From Puccinia triticina (Eukaryota > Basidiomycota > Pucciniomycetes > Pucciniales > Pucciniaceae), in contig NC_070570.1 of the NCBI RefSeq assembly GCF_026914185.1, forward strand, positions 2,480,001 through 2,544,000: 64,000 bases of DNA. Reading direction: 5' to 3'. A model generated the notes under the pieces. It saw only the letters and a list, made by a program, of their open reading frames with translations, was not told the DNA's origin and did no database searches. Numbering within the stretch: the first letter of the stretch is position 1; each line of letters opens with the position of its first letter. Positions 1-11,764 of this stretch are shown here, piece after piece. The translations under genes were made by a program, and so were the position numbers.

Positions 1-175
1 AAGAGTGAGATCAAGGGTCAACACCTGGCAAGCGCCGCAAATGATTGGATGGATAAAACTTGAGGAGTCGAAAGAACCAAACTAGGTTCAGTAGAGATTC
101 GCGGAGATTGGATCGCTGATAGCAGAAAAAAAGAAAAGAAAGAAATATAACCGCCAGAAGCCTCAAAACCACAGT

Positions 176-226
176 CCGAGACTGTAAATCTTGAGGTTGC
201 TGGTTCGATCCCGGCTCGGGGGACCA
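176..226 (+). pseudogene. tRNA-Tyr(GUA)-like 3' portion (tRNA pseudogene or SINE head)
   Basis: An anticodon arm can be folded at 177-193 (5-bp stem, loop CTGTAAA, anticodon GTA). It is followed by a 5-nt variable loop, a T arm at 199-215 with loop TTCGATC, and an acceptor-like TCGGGGG-A-CCA at 216-226. The matching 5' acceptor strand and D arm are not visible just upstream, so this is a 5'-truncated tRNA-Tyr or a tRNA-derived retroelement head rather than a working gene. The core GACTGTAAATC (180-190) is the same sequence that lies at the primer site of the nested Copia element at 24720-24730. Confidence 0.5.
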
Positions 227-639
227 AATATGGAGCTCCGCCCGGTGCTAGGCCGGCGGCAGCGCTGGGAGGGGAAAAGATGCCTGGTGGCTGCCCTCAC
301 GGATTGGTCCAGATGAGTCGTAGAGAGTCGAAGTGATAGCTGTGGGGAAAGTGGTTTTGAGATTTGTTTTTCGCCGGGGTTGAGATCCTCGGCGGCGGTT
401 TGTTTTGTCGGAATTCTGGAAGGGACTGGATTAGGATTCTTGAGGGTCCTGATCTTGAAAGTCTTGATCTTGAGGAGAGCGCCGGTGAGATTCTTGAACT
501 GAAAATTCCTTTGGCTACCGGTTTGCCCACCACACCGTGCCTCGCGATGAGCTTGATGTGAACCGGCTTCGACTGTAAGATTTGAAGTGAGTTCCTGTGG
601 GCCTGCTGCACTGAGAACTGTTATCATGGTTACATGGGG

Positions 640-1081
640 GAGTACTGACCAGATGAAAGTCCTGATCAACAACCTCAATGTGCCCAACACAACCTACAAT
701 TGGGTTTACGTGGACCTTCACAACATAGACCGTCCCAAAGGCATTCGTCCTTTCAAATTCTTGAGCAAGAGGAAACTCTCCGCGATGAACCTGCCACTCC
801 AGCTTCTCCACACGTATAATTTGAGAAATTGAGTTGACGGGTACAAGAAGCTGGCCAGAAAAGAAAATCTGGGTGCAGAAGTCATATAATATCGCAGGAA
901 CTGTTGTAGATGTGGCTGACGAGTTGAGGATAACTCTGTACTCATGGTAGGACCTAGAACAAACTTCCGGGGGGAGCTGATGCAAAGCAATGACCATATT
1001 TATCTCTATCTTATTTCCGACATATTTGATGTTATTTGGATCAGTATTTGAGAGATGGATATTGCCAGACACCTCAATCAT
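640..1081 (-). pseudogene. Truncated paralogue of the 62-kb possible OB-fold gene
   Basis: An ATG at 1081-1079 opens a frame whose protein aligns by eye with the intact gene at 61576-62464. Shared blocks are an N-terminal E-x-SGN-x-H-x-S, a central TQIFF-[ST]-G, and YVVKV near residue 130. The family match stops at about 640, and the downstream sequence (163-640) is unrelated. The second exon of the intact paralogue, with its RLLAWD and GDWIKFDG motifs, is missing. The family function is unknown; a single-stranded-DNA-binding OB fold is only an inference from the intact copy. An imperfect palindrome lies 476 bp upstream, as a perfect palindrome does for the other copy. Confidence 0.55.
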
Positions 1082-1556
1082 CTTCAAGGGTATCACAGAT
1101 GGATGGATCAGATTGGGCGATGCTTCAGTTGCCCCATGCCCAATTAGGTCGAAAGGACAAGGCATATATACACTTCTAGGTCAGGAATCAGTTGTTGGCC
1201 GCGAGAATGATTGGCTATGACCAAGCCTGCCTATGACCACCCAACAAAGGGAAAGCTTTGCACTGTGCCTTGGCATGGTGCAGGTGATTCCACAGATTCC
1301 ACAGGCAGTTAATGTTCTGCACATGAAATTAATCACACGTGCCAGTCCCCACTCGCCTTTGATCACTCTTATCTTTGGGTGCGTCAGTTCTGTTGTGAAT
1401 AATCAAACTATTCTTGTTTGGGTGCATTTGTTGCCCCTTGTGGTTGTTGGGTTTGCCCCGCCTGCCCACAACCAAGCCTTTGTTCATTCTCCTTGATTCC
1501 CCAAGGCCATTGAGCCCCGGCCCCTCACCTGTCCGGTAACTTTTTGTGAGGCCGCA

Positions 1557-1598
1557 CATGTCCACCGTAACGTACGGCCGTTCATCGTGGTGGACATG
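1557..1598. repeat. Imperfect 42-bp palindrome related to the 34-bp palindrome family
   Basis: Ten-base outer arms (CATGTCCACC and its complement) enclose an imperfect centre; 16 of 21 base pairs match. The left arm contains ACC-GT-AACGTACG, close to the ACC-AA-AACGTACG of the perfect palindromes at 49.6, 57.0 and 63.2 kb. It lies upstream of the truncated paralogue at 640-1081, the same relative position as at 63.2 kb. Confidence 0.5.
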
Positions 1599-1599
1599 A

Positions 1600-4380
1600 T
1601 GTCGCTTCCAACATGGGAGAGGCCCATCAACTTTTCACCAGTTTGATTCCCCCCTCCACGTCTTAGAACTTAATATCACCACAAAAACCTCCTCATGGCA
1701 GCCGTCATGTAACACATCAAACAGCATCACAGCATGACCTATGATCCGGTTCACCACTCAATTTTTGCAGCTGGTCTTGCTTCCTTCAAACGGAGTAGAC
1801 ATGATGAATCAGAGTTTTTGTGAGGTTGCCTTCTGAGCATCACATTTATTGTGGTGGCCAACCAGAACCCCCAATTATAACATGCATAGTCCCTGGCTGC
1901 AATGTGGTTAGCCCTCATGCCCTCACAGACAACCCAGTTGTGGATCACTCACGCGGATGATGCCTCTGCAGGGATTTTTGCTTTCTGAATGTGACGCCAA
2001 CACACATGCTGAATCCTTCCCAACCTCTCGCCCAACGCTGTTGGCCTCCACGACCCACATACCATATTGGGTTACAAAGCCCCATTGTCAAGTTGGCTGC
2101 GCCATCTCCTGCACCGAAGTCTGCATCTGTTTTTTACTCCTGGGATCATATGGGTTGTTCAAAAAGTTGGCGGGACGGGTGAACTAGCTGCACCACCAAC
2201 CTTCTATCTGGCCAGCCTCCCATGAGGATTCCCGCGGGAGATCACCTCTGGTTTGCCCTACATATGACATTAAGTTATTCTATCACAAATGCCACTGTCC
2301 GTCAGCAGAGAATGGTACATGCGCAGCTCTGATCTCAACCTCCTTGGGTGGAATTTGAACTTATCCCCGGGAAAAGACTTCCTTTTCTGGATCCCGTTCG
2401 ACTCACTCGTGCTCAAGTCTACCCAGAGTCCCAACATTCAACCTAGGGATTGTGGACAATCCACCAGGGTGAGCAACCCGGAAAAAATGGTTGTAAGATA
2501 GGGGGAAAACCCTCACTTGGGTGAGGCAAGGGTTGAGACAGAGAAAACTAATCAGCGACAGCATGACCAGCCACCGTGACAACCACCACTATTCCTTTAC
2601 AATCAGGCTCTGATTTCCATGATACTCATGCCGTCATGGGAAACAATGCAGCTACTGCAGCCTGTCAGATATATCAATCCTTTACATACCTCAATATTTG
2701 TCATTGTGGAGTTTGATCAGTTAGTGGATGTGGTGGTGTCTTGGGTTTTTTGACTGTGTGCAAATGGGTAGTCCAGAAGTCAGAAGCAACTGATCAGTTT
2801 GCTGTGGCAGGCACAGCTGCAACCGGATTTTGGCAGTGCGGCCACTACGCACTGCAGGGTGGTTTTGCGGTTGGTAGGTTTGTTTTCTTGCCTCTGTCAT
2901 TTCCTGTTGAATTTGTGCACTGAGGGGGAGCTTCTTGGTGCATCTTTCCAGAGGAATTGGGATGGATCAACACGACGGATACTTTGCACATGGGCTCCCT
3001 CAATGACAATATTTATGGAAACTGCTCATCTTAAGCTGACATGAAATGCTCCTATCTTCATACTGTGGGGATCATGCAACAAAAATGCATACCGTACTGG
3101 CAGAAAAGTCAAAATTTACATTGTCAAATAGCCAATTATCCATTGAGTGTGCCATACTTCATGCTTTTCTCTTGCTTGAGGGGTCAAAAACATTGATTTA
3201 TCTAACCTGAGCTGCCACTGGGACACTTCAGATGACATACGCCTTGGGAATAACAGTCATCTCTCCCAAGTTGAGCATCTGATTTGGTTTCCAAAATTAA
3301 AACAAGATACTGGTCCAAACAAGTCTTGAAGTGCAACAGCTACACTCCAGCACCCACCAAAATTAATCTTTCCTGATCCGGTCTATTGCTGAGAAAGGCT
3401 TGATGAACAATCAGGACTGCCCTTCTCCTAGTGATCAGTATCATTTGTTTGAATGCATTTGTAACACATAGGTGAACCTTTGTAGGTGCTTCTTTTGGGG
3501 TCATCCACAGCGCACATCAGCCAGACTCCTTCCTTTCATGAAATATGGCCAGCAGCTCAAAAGCCTGTCAGTAAGGAGAAGTTGAGGGCTTCCATGGTGC
3601 CCTGTGCCACAAATGAATAATTTTGGATTTCCCTGTATCACACTGAGCACAGGTGCCCATTGTTGATGCAGGCATCCGTTGCAAAGCATTTAAAAATATT
3701 ACCTATTCCTCCTCTGTTGAAATTGGCTGTATTTCTGAAAACTGAAGTCTGAGGGCTCCACGATTATCATCCTTGTGTTTCACTTGGTCATGGAAAATGA
3801 AGAGGATGATGAAGTTCTGAACTTACAATAGTGATGAGTAAACACAAACACACTGGACAGCAAGGCTCTAATATTAACTGTTGGTGTGGCAAAGTGGCTG
3901 AATGGAAGTTGAACCTCTGAGCTCCACCAGATGGTTCACCCAACCCAGTCAAATTTGTAACTTATGATCTTCACAGGGATTCAAAATTATTGTTCATAAT
4001 GCCCTCTTCACAGCAGGAGAGCTCTTGCTAAACTTTGATTGGGTCAGTCTGCACAGAGGTCATCCTAAAACAAACACCACCGTTATTCCACCGAGTGTGA
4101 CACGATCCCATGGAACACACTAGGACTGAAATTTTGCCAGACATAACTTCAACTTCATGTGCACTAAACATTGGCATTTGATCCTGCAACTGCCATCAGT
4201 GGTTGGTCATGAATGGCATGTGAAATTGGATTGATTTCAACTTGACATCAACATGATTCATCTTGACCGTCACATACCGTAACGGTTGACATTAGTCAGA
4301 GTTCCTGAAAGACATTGTGGCCTGGCACTCTCTAGAGAGTGCAACACTTTCTCCCCTGGTGTCTAAGACAAGGTTATGAG
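1600..4380. other. Gene-free stretch
   Basis: No coding frame, RNA gene or transposon domain could be recognised on either strand. Open frames here are shorter than 90 codons, lack family motifs and show no credible splice structure. Confidence 0.6.
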
Positions 4381-4381
4381 G

Positions 4382-5880
4382 GATAATTCCAACGTAATTG
4401 TTGGGAATTATGGCGTAAGAAATAGGGCAATTTGGGCCAATTTAGACGTAATAAAATTGATATAATTAATTTTGAGAGGGGCCTGATAAATCAGGGGTGT
4501 TTAATCCCTCTAGAATGAAGAACTGGGGCCTGTAAACAGGGGTGTTTGAAATCCCAGAAAGAAATGGCGGAGAATCTCAAGAGAAGGGGCTTAAACTTAC
4601 TAGTATAAGACCCTAGGGGCACTTGAGGTTCTTCAGGCGTGAAGTTGGGCAGTTTGAGGCGCTCAGAGGAGGTAATCTTGAGGGCAGGGTGGTTACTGGA
4701 CAGCTTCAGGGCGGAAATTGGGGCTAAAAATCACGAAAGTAGGTATTTTACCTGGCAAATCACAGGTTATTGAGGCTGTTGAAGGCGGGTAAAATTCTAG
4801 TAGGTAATGTAAAGCTGGGGAATCTCCTTTTGGGCGGAGAAAGGGCGCTTTTTATAGCCTAGGCAGGCCTCCGGGGGCGCCCAGGGGACATGGGGACACT
4901 TGTGGGCGTATTCTGAGGCAATTTGGTTACGCTAGAAGGCGCTGTGGGTCGTGGAACCTTGGGGCTTGGATACAAGGGTTGCCAAGGACCATTTAAAGAG
5001 GTTCTGCGTGATTTTACACATGCTTTACACGTCATGGGGGCTGGTTTGGGGGTTCTGTGACGCTAATTTCCGTGGAAATGTGCCACAGAAGGTACTAGAA
5101 CTGGCTTCTGTGCACTTGTACACGTGCAAGCAGTGCTTCATACATGTTCTGGAGGCGCTTATTAAGTGCTCCAGCTCATTTGACCCCTTCTACATATTTA
5201 CTACAGTTGTAATTTACACGTAGTGAGGCTTGGGAGAAGCTGGGGCGCTTTCTAGTGTCACCTGTGCACGTTGCAAGAGCCTTTTTCCATCTAGAATGTT
5301 TTGATATTGAATGACGTGGTAATTACATCTTGTTTGGTGATTAATTACATGTGTACAAGACATATAACACATGTAATATTGCTATTGGGGCGTATTCTAG
5401 CCCATTCTTACTTACTGGTAACCTGAGCGCTTTGGTTACGGGCTAGTTTATGCATTATGCATATATGTACACTAGGAGCGCGGGCTTGAGCTCTAGGCAA
5501 CAGAGCACGCGGGCTTGGGTGCGCCACGCAACAAACAAAGCCATCTTTTAAACTATACACAACACCTCAGTTACGTCACTAAAACTGGGTGTAAACATAT
5601 GTACTTATATATATATATGCATACAAGTGCATTCACGCGGGGCGTGATGCACTTGCTTAAACTTTGAAGTTAGTTTACACAAGGAAGGGATAATAATTAA
5701 GGGTGCGTGTAAGTGAGGTACCCTAGGTTATTTTACCCGTAGAATCAGAATCTTCTATAATATTTTACTTATTGATTACACAAAGCTAAGTAATCAATTA
5801 TTTACATATGTATTTAATGTTTTTGCGTAGTTTTACATATGTAAGAGTAATAATGTCTCTTTCATATGTAAAACTACTTT
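4382..5880 (-). other. LTR-like or promoter-like remnant with AT-rich tail
   Basis: At 4382-4413 a stem-loop pairs ATAATTCC-AAC with GTTGGGAATTAT. The sequence to its right starts TGTTGGG, which could be an LTR end read on the minus strand. A minus-strand TATA-like sequence (GGCTATAAAAAGCG) lies around 4849-4862. A short (TA)n run sits near 5608. No target-site duplication or second LTR was found, so the LTR reading is tentative. The stretch contains no credible protein gene. Confidence 0.25.
5827..5877. repeat. Hairpin, 15-bp perfect arms
   Basis: GTAGTTTTACATATG at 5827-5841 is perfectly complementary to 5863-5877 with a 21-nt spacer. It lies immediately outside the broken end of the minus-strand Copia fragment, so it may mark the breakpoint. 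Confidence 0.6.
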
Positions 5881-5929
5881 TTATATTTTCATTTGTATCT
5901 TGTCACGGTGGCTCTGCCATAGTAGCCAG

Positions 5930-6066
5930 CTGACAATCTGTGTGCTTTTGCTGATGGCGCAGACGGGACAGTGGATTTTTCCTGGGGGAATCTCTTCAGG
6001 CAGTCCAAGCCCCAGCTGCTTTTTGACCATTTGCCTGATATGCCTGCGACTGGCATGACCAAACAT
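5930..6066 (-). pseudogene. Copia GAG-pre-integrase fragment
   Basis: The segment contains FGHASRRHIRQM and a downstream CPVC motif, the HHCC-type zinc region just before the integrase core. It resembles the matching region of the plus-strand element at 27.2 kb. The similarity ends after CAISKSTQ, where the element is broken. The frame is shifted relative to the protease fragment. Confidence 0.7.
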
Positions 6067-6200
6067 TATGTGGAAGTGTAGAAGCTTAATCTCATCCTTT
6101 GTCAGTGTCTCCGGTATCCATTGAAAACCTGACGCATGGCCCAGTCCTTATTTGAACACTTCATCACTGGGAGGCAAACTAGCTTTGGAAGACAGAAAAG

Positions 6201-6887
6201 TTAAGGTGTCATTTCATCTTGGACCGGTGAATTTACAGAAAAGGAGGAGACGGGTTGATAAGGAACAATTGGAGATGATGAACAGGAAACATGTTTGTCG
6301 TTGGCACTGGAAGCCTTATCCGCACTCGCTAATAAAACGCTGCATGCCGATGATGTCGCTAATGTCGAATCCGCTCGCACCATTGGGTAAGGCATACACC
6401 AACGGTTTTTTGTAGGCTCAAAAGCACAGGAGAAAAGCCGGGTACCGTCAGACCAAGAAATATGGAATGTGCCTGTTCCGTTGTCATATTCAACCAGAGC
6501 ATTAGCTTTTTGCAAAGCCGCCATAGATATCAAAGTGGCTTTGGCATGCTCACAATAAAGAACTTGCCGTAGAACAAAAATGTGTCCGTCTGGCGCCCTA
6601 AATTTCAAACTCCCCACTCCGGTGATCTGGCTGCCTCCTCCGCTGGTAGCTACGGATACACCAATAGGTTTCGGCAAGATGCGGAAATCATGCAAGAGAT
6701 ACTTAGATCCTGTGAAACCGTGTGAAGCACCGGTATCAAAAACAGCAACGTCACTCACCAGATCCTCCCCCAACGCCATCGAATGGAAGTCCAAGTTATC
6801 CAGGTCATCCGGCAGGCCGTTGACCTCAACAACGTGGGCCAACACCCCCCCTTTTCCGGATACTGGTGTTCTTGTTTCACTCTTCAA
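6201..6887 (-). pseudogene. Copia aspartic protease region
   Basis: The frame is the same as gag, beyond the stop at 6951. It contains the retropepsin-like active-site motif as FDTGASHGFTG, with the catalytic Asp in DTGA, then the VLYCEHAKATLIS block typical of Copia proteases. A stop at 6201 and a frameshift separate it from the pre-integrase segment. In active elements this enzyme cleaves the Gag-Pol polyprotein. Confidence 0.75.
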
Positions 6888-6950
6888 AGGGTTTGGTTGG
6901 TGCTGTCGGTCTTGGTGGGCGTACTTTGGGCGATAGTAGTCGGCCAGATT

Positions 6951-8324
6951 TCAAGCGTGTTGTTGATTTCGCGTGGGGGGTGTTGGCGTCCGGCGAAAAT
7001 TCATTCTTGGGAGGCGGCCTGAGTGAACTGAGAACCCGCTGGGCAGTTGTCCATAAATTGTGCCGACAATCGTACCGACTGGCTGGCCGAACTGATTGTT
7101 GCTGGTTGCTCCTTTCGCTTTCTCTTGACATTCCCTGGCATAGTGATCTCCTCCCCCGCAATGCCAACATGTGTTCGCCGTCAACGCATAGAAATCAAGA
7201 GCATCTACCCATTCCAAGTGGTCGACCTCCGCAAGGTACGCCAATACATCAAAAGTGTCTTCTGTTCCCGCGGAGGCAATCAGTGCCAATGGTGGTTGAA
7301 TTGATGTGAAAGCTGGACCGGATGCTGCAATCTCTGTGATGTTCCGGTGTTGTTCCTTACAGATGTCAAGCGCATTCATGACGGCTTCAAAATTTGGACA
7401 TCCTCCTTTCTTGTCAGCTTGCACCAAATTCTCCACTCGCATCTCAAAATTTGATTTGTATTGCGCGCCCAAATCCATTACCGCGGCCTGTATGATAAAA
7501 CCAAGAAAAGTGTCGGTCCCAAATTTGACGCCTAGAGATGTCCATTCCGAGAGAAGATCCTTGAGTCCTGACAAGATACCCGCGTTGTGTCTGTGTGCGT
7601 CAATCTTGAAGTTTCAAAACTTGTACCAGATGTTCATTTGGGCCGCCCGTGAGCTCGTCTTGAATTTGGCGAAAAGTGCTTCAAACATCTCGTAGCACGT
7701 AACAAACTTCTGCATCTCGGCGACATGGGATCTCTTGATGCTGCCAATCAGAACCGCGCGGCCGATTTTCTCAAAAGTCGTATTGTCACATTTTTTGAAG
7801 AAGAACGTCGCACTCGTCAAACAACCTCTCCCAACCTCTGCCAAATTCCGATACCAATCACCGAAATTCTTTCCATCAGCCATCAGGATGTTTTCTGACC
7901 GGAACAGGCTCTTTGCAGACTGGATCGATCCGGCCACGAGCTTGCTTTGTTTAAGTAGAAACTCGGCCTCCTCGAAATCTCGAAGCTCTTTCAGTCGTTT
8001 GGCGTCGCAAGCCAAGAGTCTGTTGCCGTCTCCTTGGGGGAAAATCACATGGTCAGATTTTCTTGTCGCACGGTTGCTAGCTGGTTCAGGGAGAGGGGGG
8101 TCCATGGGTTTGGTCGCGTCGTTATTGCCTCGAACTTCCGTCTTGCCTTTACCCTTGTCACGGACACTGTTGTTGCTGGATTCCGGGCTGAGCGGTTGCT
8201 GACCAAGTTGGGCTTGGAGAATAGCAATATCCTCCGTCATACAATCGCGATGGGATAGATCGTCAAGCTGCGAGTTGGTCGCAGTTGAGGATGTCAAGTC
8301 TTGTTTTGGATTTGAGTCGGACAT
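6951..8324 (-). pseudogene. Copia gag (nucleocapsid-like), interrupted by a stop
   Basis: The start is the ATG at 8324 after a C/T-rich leader. A hydrophilic Ser/Pro/Asp-rich N-terminus is followed by the capsid-like helical region. The frame meets TGA at 7614-7616 and continues in the same frame to a CCHC zinc knuckle (CWHCGGGDHYAREC), which binds genomic RNA in this family. Another in-frame stop lies at 6951-6953 before the protease. Copia elements of this type normally have one continuous Gag-Pol frame, so both stops are read as decay. Confidence 0.75.
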
Positions 8325-8999
8325 CGAAAGACTGTTCCGTGGAGAGAATGGATGAGAAGAAGGGGGAGAGATGGTGAGGGAAAGGTTTGTTAAGGGTGCA
8401 GGGAAGAGAAGTACAAGAGAAAAAAAAAGGAACGGTGGCAAGAGTAAGATGTTCAAGAGGGTTAGGGGTTTGGAAGAAGAAGGTAGGGAAAAAAAAGGAA
8501 AACAGGACAAAGGATTGGGGATGTTTCGGGAAGAGGGTTGTAGAAGAAGAAGATGAAGGAAAAGATTTTCATTTAAGAGTTGATTTAAGTTAGAACAAAG
8601 AAAAAAAATTGAGGTGGAGTTTGTTGAAAATCTGGCAGATGAAAGTTGAAGGGATTTGAGTGGGAGTTGATTACTAAAATTGTAGGTCTACAACTACTCT
8701 CAGCAAACGAGACCAAGCCACAGTCTTGCTTTCAAAAGGTGGCTAGCTCTTCTAGCCAATAATAGTCTTCAACGTTACAAAAATAGCCGGTGTCGTTGAG
8801 TCGTCTGAACAGAGAAGGATTAATTCACCAAGTAAACAAGATTGCTGATCTTGACAAACAATACTTTTGGATATACAAGGTATGTTAGAGGGAAGGAGAT
8901 TGAGAGAGAACCGTAGAGTTAAAAACGGAGGATAGTTTAACTATGATTAGTAGTAAACAATGATGATGATCTGAGTCTGAACGTTGTTTAAGCTTCAAA

Positions 9000-9151
9000 G
9001 GCTCATAACCTGTTGTCGCGCAGACAAAGTCTAGTTACAAAACAGATGGTATTGATGATGATCCACCTTCTCTCAGACAGAATTTGGAGATAGAGCCGGT
9101 ACCGTGACTGCGGCGAGGCTCAGGCTGTGTAGCCCCCTTTGGGCTACAACA
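9000..9151 (-). repeat. Copia 141-bp LTR with initiator-tRNA-Met half-tRNA primer site
   Basis: The LTR at 9011-9151 starts TGTTGT and ends ACAACA on the plus strand. Next to it at 9000-9010 lies GGCTCATAACC, which on the minus strand gives primer site GGTTATGAGCC. This is complementary to the anticodon stem-loop of fungal initiator tRNA-Met, the half-tRNA priming mode known from Drosophila copia and yeast Ty5. No partner LTR was found. Confidence 0.7.
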
Positions 9152-9600
9152 ACAATGGCGGCAAGTTTGTCAGCAAAGCTTTCAATTTCTTTCTAAAAGA
9201 AAAAGAAATCATTGCCAAGCGGTCTCTTCTGTGTCATCACTATCAAAGCGGCGTAGTTGAACGCTTCAACCGTACTGTTGCTGACATGTGTAGAACGGTT
9301 CTAAGTGATAGTCAGCTGCCGCGCAGTTTTTGGATTTATGCTTTCCTATGAGCAAATCATGTGCTAAACAGAGTCCCTAACAAAGCAAGTAAAGGAAAAA
9401 CTCCATACAAGGCTATGTTTAATCAACCACCCAGTTTCAACACTTTCTGCATTTTTGGGTCAAAAGCTTTTATTCATGTACCTGTGGAGAAGCAAGATAA
9501 ACTCAATGACAGAGCGCAAGAAGCGTACGCTGTGGCGCACCTGGAGTCTAGCAAGGGATGGCTGTTGTGGTGGACAAATTGGTACACGCGGAGGAATCAA
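9152..9600 (+). pseudogene. Copia integrase fragment
   Basis: It starts at the NGGKF block and includes the catalytic-Glu block GVVERFNRT and the conserved region LNRVPNKASKGKTPY before the C-terminal domain. The TGA at 9349-9351 falls where related elements have Trp (AFLW), so a TGG-to-TGA transition is the likely cause. The frame dissolves at about 9600 into low-complexity DNA. Confidence 0.7.
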
Positions 9601-10400
9601 GATTTTTTGCCGCGCATGGCGCGCCGGGGGATGTCAGGACTCAAGATCTCAGCCTTCAAGACTTTCTCAGGTTCATGGCGCAGCGTGGCGCGCATCCTCA
9701 AGAGGTTTCAGGCCTTCTCCCTTCCCACTTTTTTTTTCCTTCTTTCTCCTTGTTTCTTTGTTGATGGTTTTTTTTTTCCTTTTAATTTTCTTTTCATTTA
9801 ACTTCTGTTATTTTCCCTTTCATTCTGCGCGCGTTGGATTGGTTTGGATGTAGGAGGGTTGGTCTTTATTTTGTTTTGTCTGTTTTGTTTTGTTTTTGTC
9901 TCTGGTCTTGTTTTGTGTAGCGCGCGTGCGCGCGAGGTTGTGATGAGATGTCTGCTACATGTCACAAACTCCAAGGTTTGAGTTCAGTTCGAACTCAGGC
10001 TTTGGAGCGGCATGGACCCACTCTGAACCGGAATTTTCAGCTCTCCATCAAAGTTTAAAGTCATTGTCTTGGCGCTTTGTCCGCCCGCATTTTCACACGT
10101 CTTCTGAGCTTATCCCCTCAACGCCGATCTCCTCCAATTTTCTGGTTTAGATCACACCCCGCCGGCAGTATCCCCGGCTCTCTCCTCTCAACAAAAACCG
10201 CTGACGCGCATCTTCAGCCGTTTTAAAATCAAACCTCACCCCACGCTTACACGAATCTCAGCGCTCTTTTTTGGCCAATTACCCCGGAGGGCATACATCT
10301 CAGTTTTCCTTTCTTTTACATTCCCCTCCCCGAACTGCTGCCGGCCTAGCACCGGCCAGAGTTCCTCACTGTTCTACCTTCCCTCAACGGGGAAGTTTTT
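9600..10400 (+). other. Insertion within Copia pol: T-rich tract and LTR-like sequence
   Basis: This replaces the linker between integrase and reverse transcriptase. A T-rich tract (9725-9800) resembles the 3' untranslated tails of the other Copia elements here. It is followed by GTTGTGATGAG at about 9936, which resembles the TGTTGTGAC starts of the short LTRs. A nested LTR insertion is plausible, but no target-site duplication was found. Confidence 0.3.
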
Positions 10401-10404
10401 TTCA

Positions 10405-11764
10405 TTGGCTATGGTGCGTTTTGTGGACTCCATCCCGCGAGTTACGGTCACAAAACAAGCAATCCCTTTGCTGGCCAATACAGTATTTTCAAATGGAAAG
10501 ATGTCTTTAGACTTCTTAGCCAGGCAAATTAGCCTTGGGAACTTTGTCAACAAAGTTGAATTTGACAACCAGGAATTTTTGGTTGACACAGGCCTGCAAA
10601 CGTGCTCTTTCTATGGGGTTGATATTCCAAAGACCTATAAGCAGGCCATGAAATCTTTGGATAAGGCGAAATGGGCTAATGCAATATCGGAAGAACTGTC
10701 AAATCTTCTCCAAATGGATTTCTGGGTTGCAAAGTTAATGCCGGAAGACAAGAAACCTCTGGATGGACACTTGGTGTTTGCCAAGAAATCTGGCAACGAT
10801 GGCAGTGCCACGCAATACAAAGCGCAATATGTGGCTAAGGGTTTCCAACAAGTTGCCGGTTGGGATTTCAACAAGACTTTTGTGCCCACTGCAACTTTTG
10901 TCTCCCTGAGGCTGCTATTGATAATAGCAGCTAGGTTTAACTGGCGCATTCATACTTTTGACTTTGTGGCCGCCTATCTCAATTCCCCCATTGACGAAGA
11001 AGTCTGGGTAAAACCACCCAAAGGAGTCGATCTGCCAAAAGGACATGCATTTCTTCTGAAGAAGGCTTTGTGCGGCACCAGGCAAGCGGCCAGGTGTTGG
11101 TGGCTGCACTTTTGAGGCATTCTGGACAAGCTTGGCTATTCACCATTGCAATATGACAACAGTCTGTTTATACGGCTTCATGCAACGGAGACCAGAGTTA
11201 TTTGGACACACGTTGATGATTGGGTGGTAACCGCCTTGCATGAAGATCTGCTCAAGAAGTTGGAAATTGATCTCCGAGATGTTTTGAAGATCAAATGGTC
11301 GGCGCAGCTGGACTCTATCGTGGGCCTTAGCATACAGAGAACGTCCAAAGGTTTTGTACTATCGCAGCCAAAACTGATCACAACACTTTTAGATGAAGAA
11401 TGGGACGGTGTGCAGGTAGCAAAGACACCTCTTCCTCCTAAATTCAATTCTCCCACCAAAGAAGGTGACCCGTTGACATCTTTGAAATATCTCCATATCC
11501 TGGGCATAATGAGTTACCTTGCGGTAGGAACTCGGCCGGATATAGCTTTCTCAGTTAATCATTTGGCACGTTTTGCTGCCAAGCCAAGTGTTCAACACTG
11601 CAAGGGTGTCCGGCACCTTTTCAACTACATAGCCGGTAGTACTGAACAAAAACTTTTCCTTTTCCCAGACAGAAACCCAAAAGCCCTTACAACTTACTGT
11701 GATGCTTCCTGGGGGGGTGAATTTTTGAGATCATCGTATGGCGTGCTGATCCTCTTCCTAGGTT
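10405..11764 (+). pseudogene. Copia reverse transcriptase fragment
   Basis: The segment carries the Copia RVT_2 landmarks: KARYVAKGF-like KAQYVAKGFQQ, DFVAAYLNSPIDEEVW, CGTRQAARCWW, and the catalytic motif as THVDDW near 11210. TGA at 11113-11115 interrupts it just after ARCWWLHF. The frame shifts near 11765 before the RNase H region. It is close in sequence to the element at 26.3-29.7 kb, but not a recent copy. Confidence 0.8.

Larger units (their letters stand above)
5930..9151 (-). mobile_element. Ty1/Copia retrotransposon, 5' half only (LTR, gag, protease, pre-integrase)
   Basis: Read on the minus strand the order is LTR (9151-9011), primer site (9010-9000), 5' leader, gag, CCHC zinc knuckle, aspartic protease and GAG-pre-integrase zinc region. 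The homology stops at about 5930, just before the integrase core. Reverse transcriptase, RNase H and the 3' LTR are absent. Directly to the right, on the opposite strand, lies a Copia fragment containing only the complementary part (integrase core to RNase H). Confidence 0.8.

Noticed and set aside
18..227. Minus-strand frame reading RAGIEPATSRF
   Set aside because: This protein string is a well-known by-product of translating the tRNA T-arm region; it coincides with the tRNA-Tyr-like sequence.
163..690. 175-codon minus-strand open frame
   Set aside because: Low-complexity Ser/Pro/Lys composition, overlaps the tRNA-like sequence and the truncated paralogue in another frame, with no family motif.
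9558..9853. Open frames in the T-rich stretch after the integrase fragment
   Set aside because: They read Phe/Leu/Ser runs from poly-T and do not continue the integrase homology.
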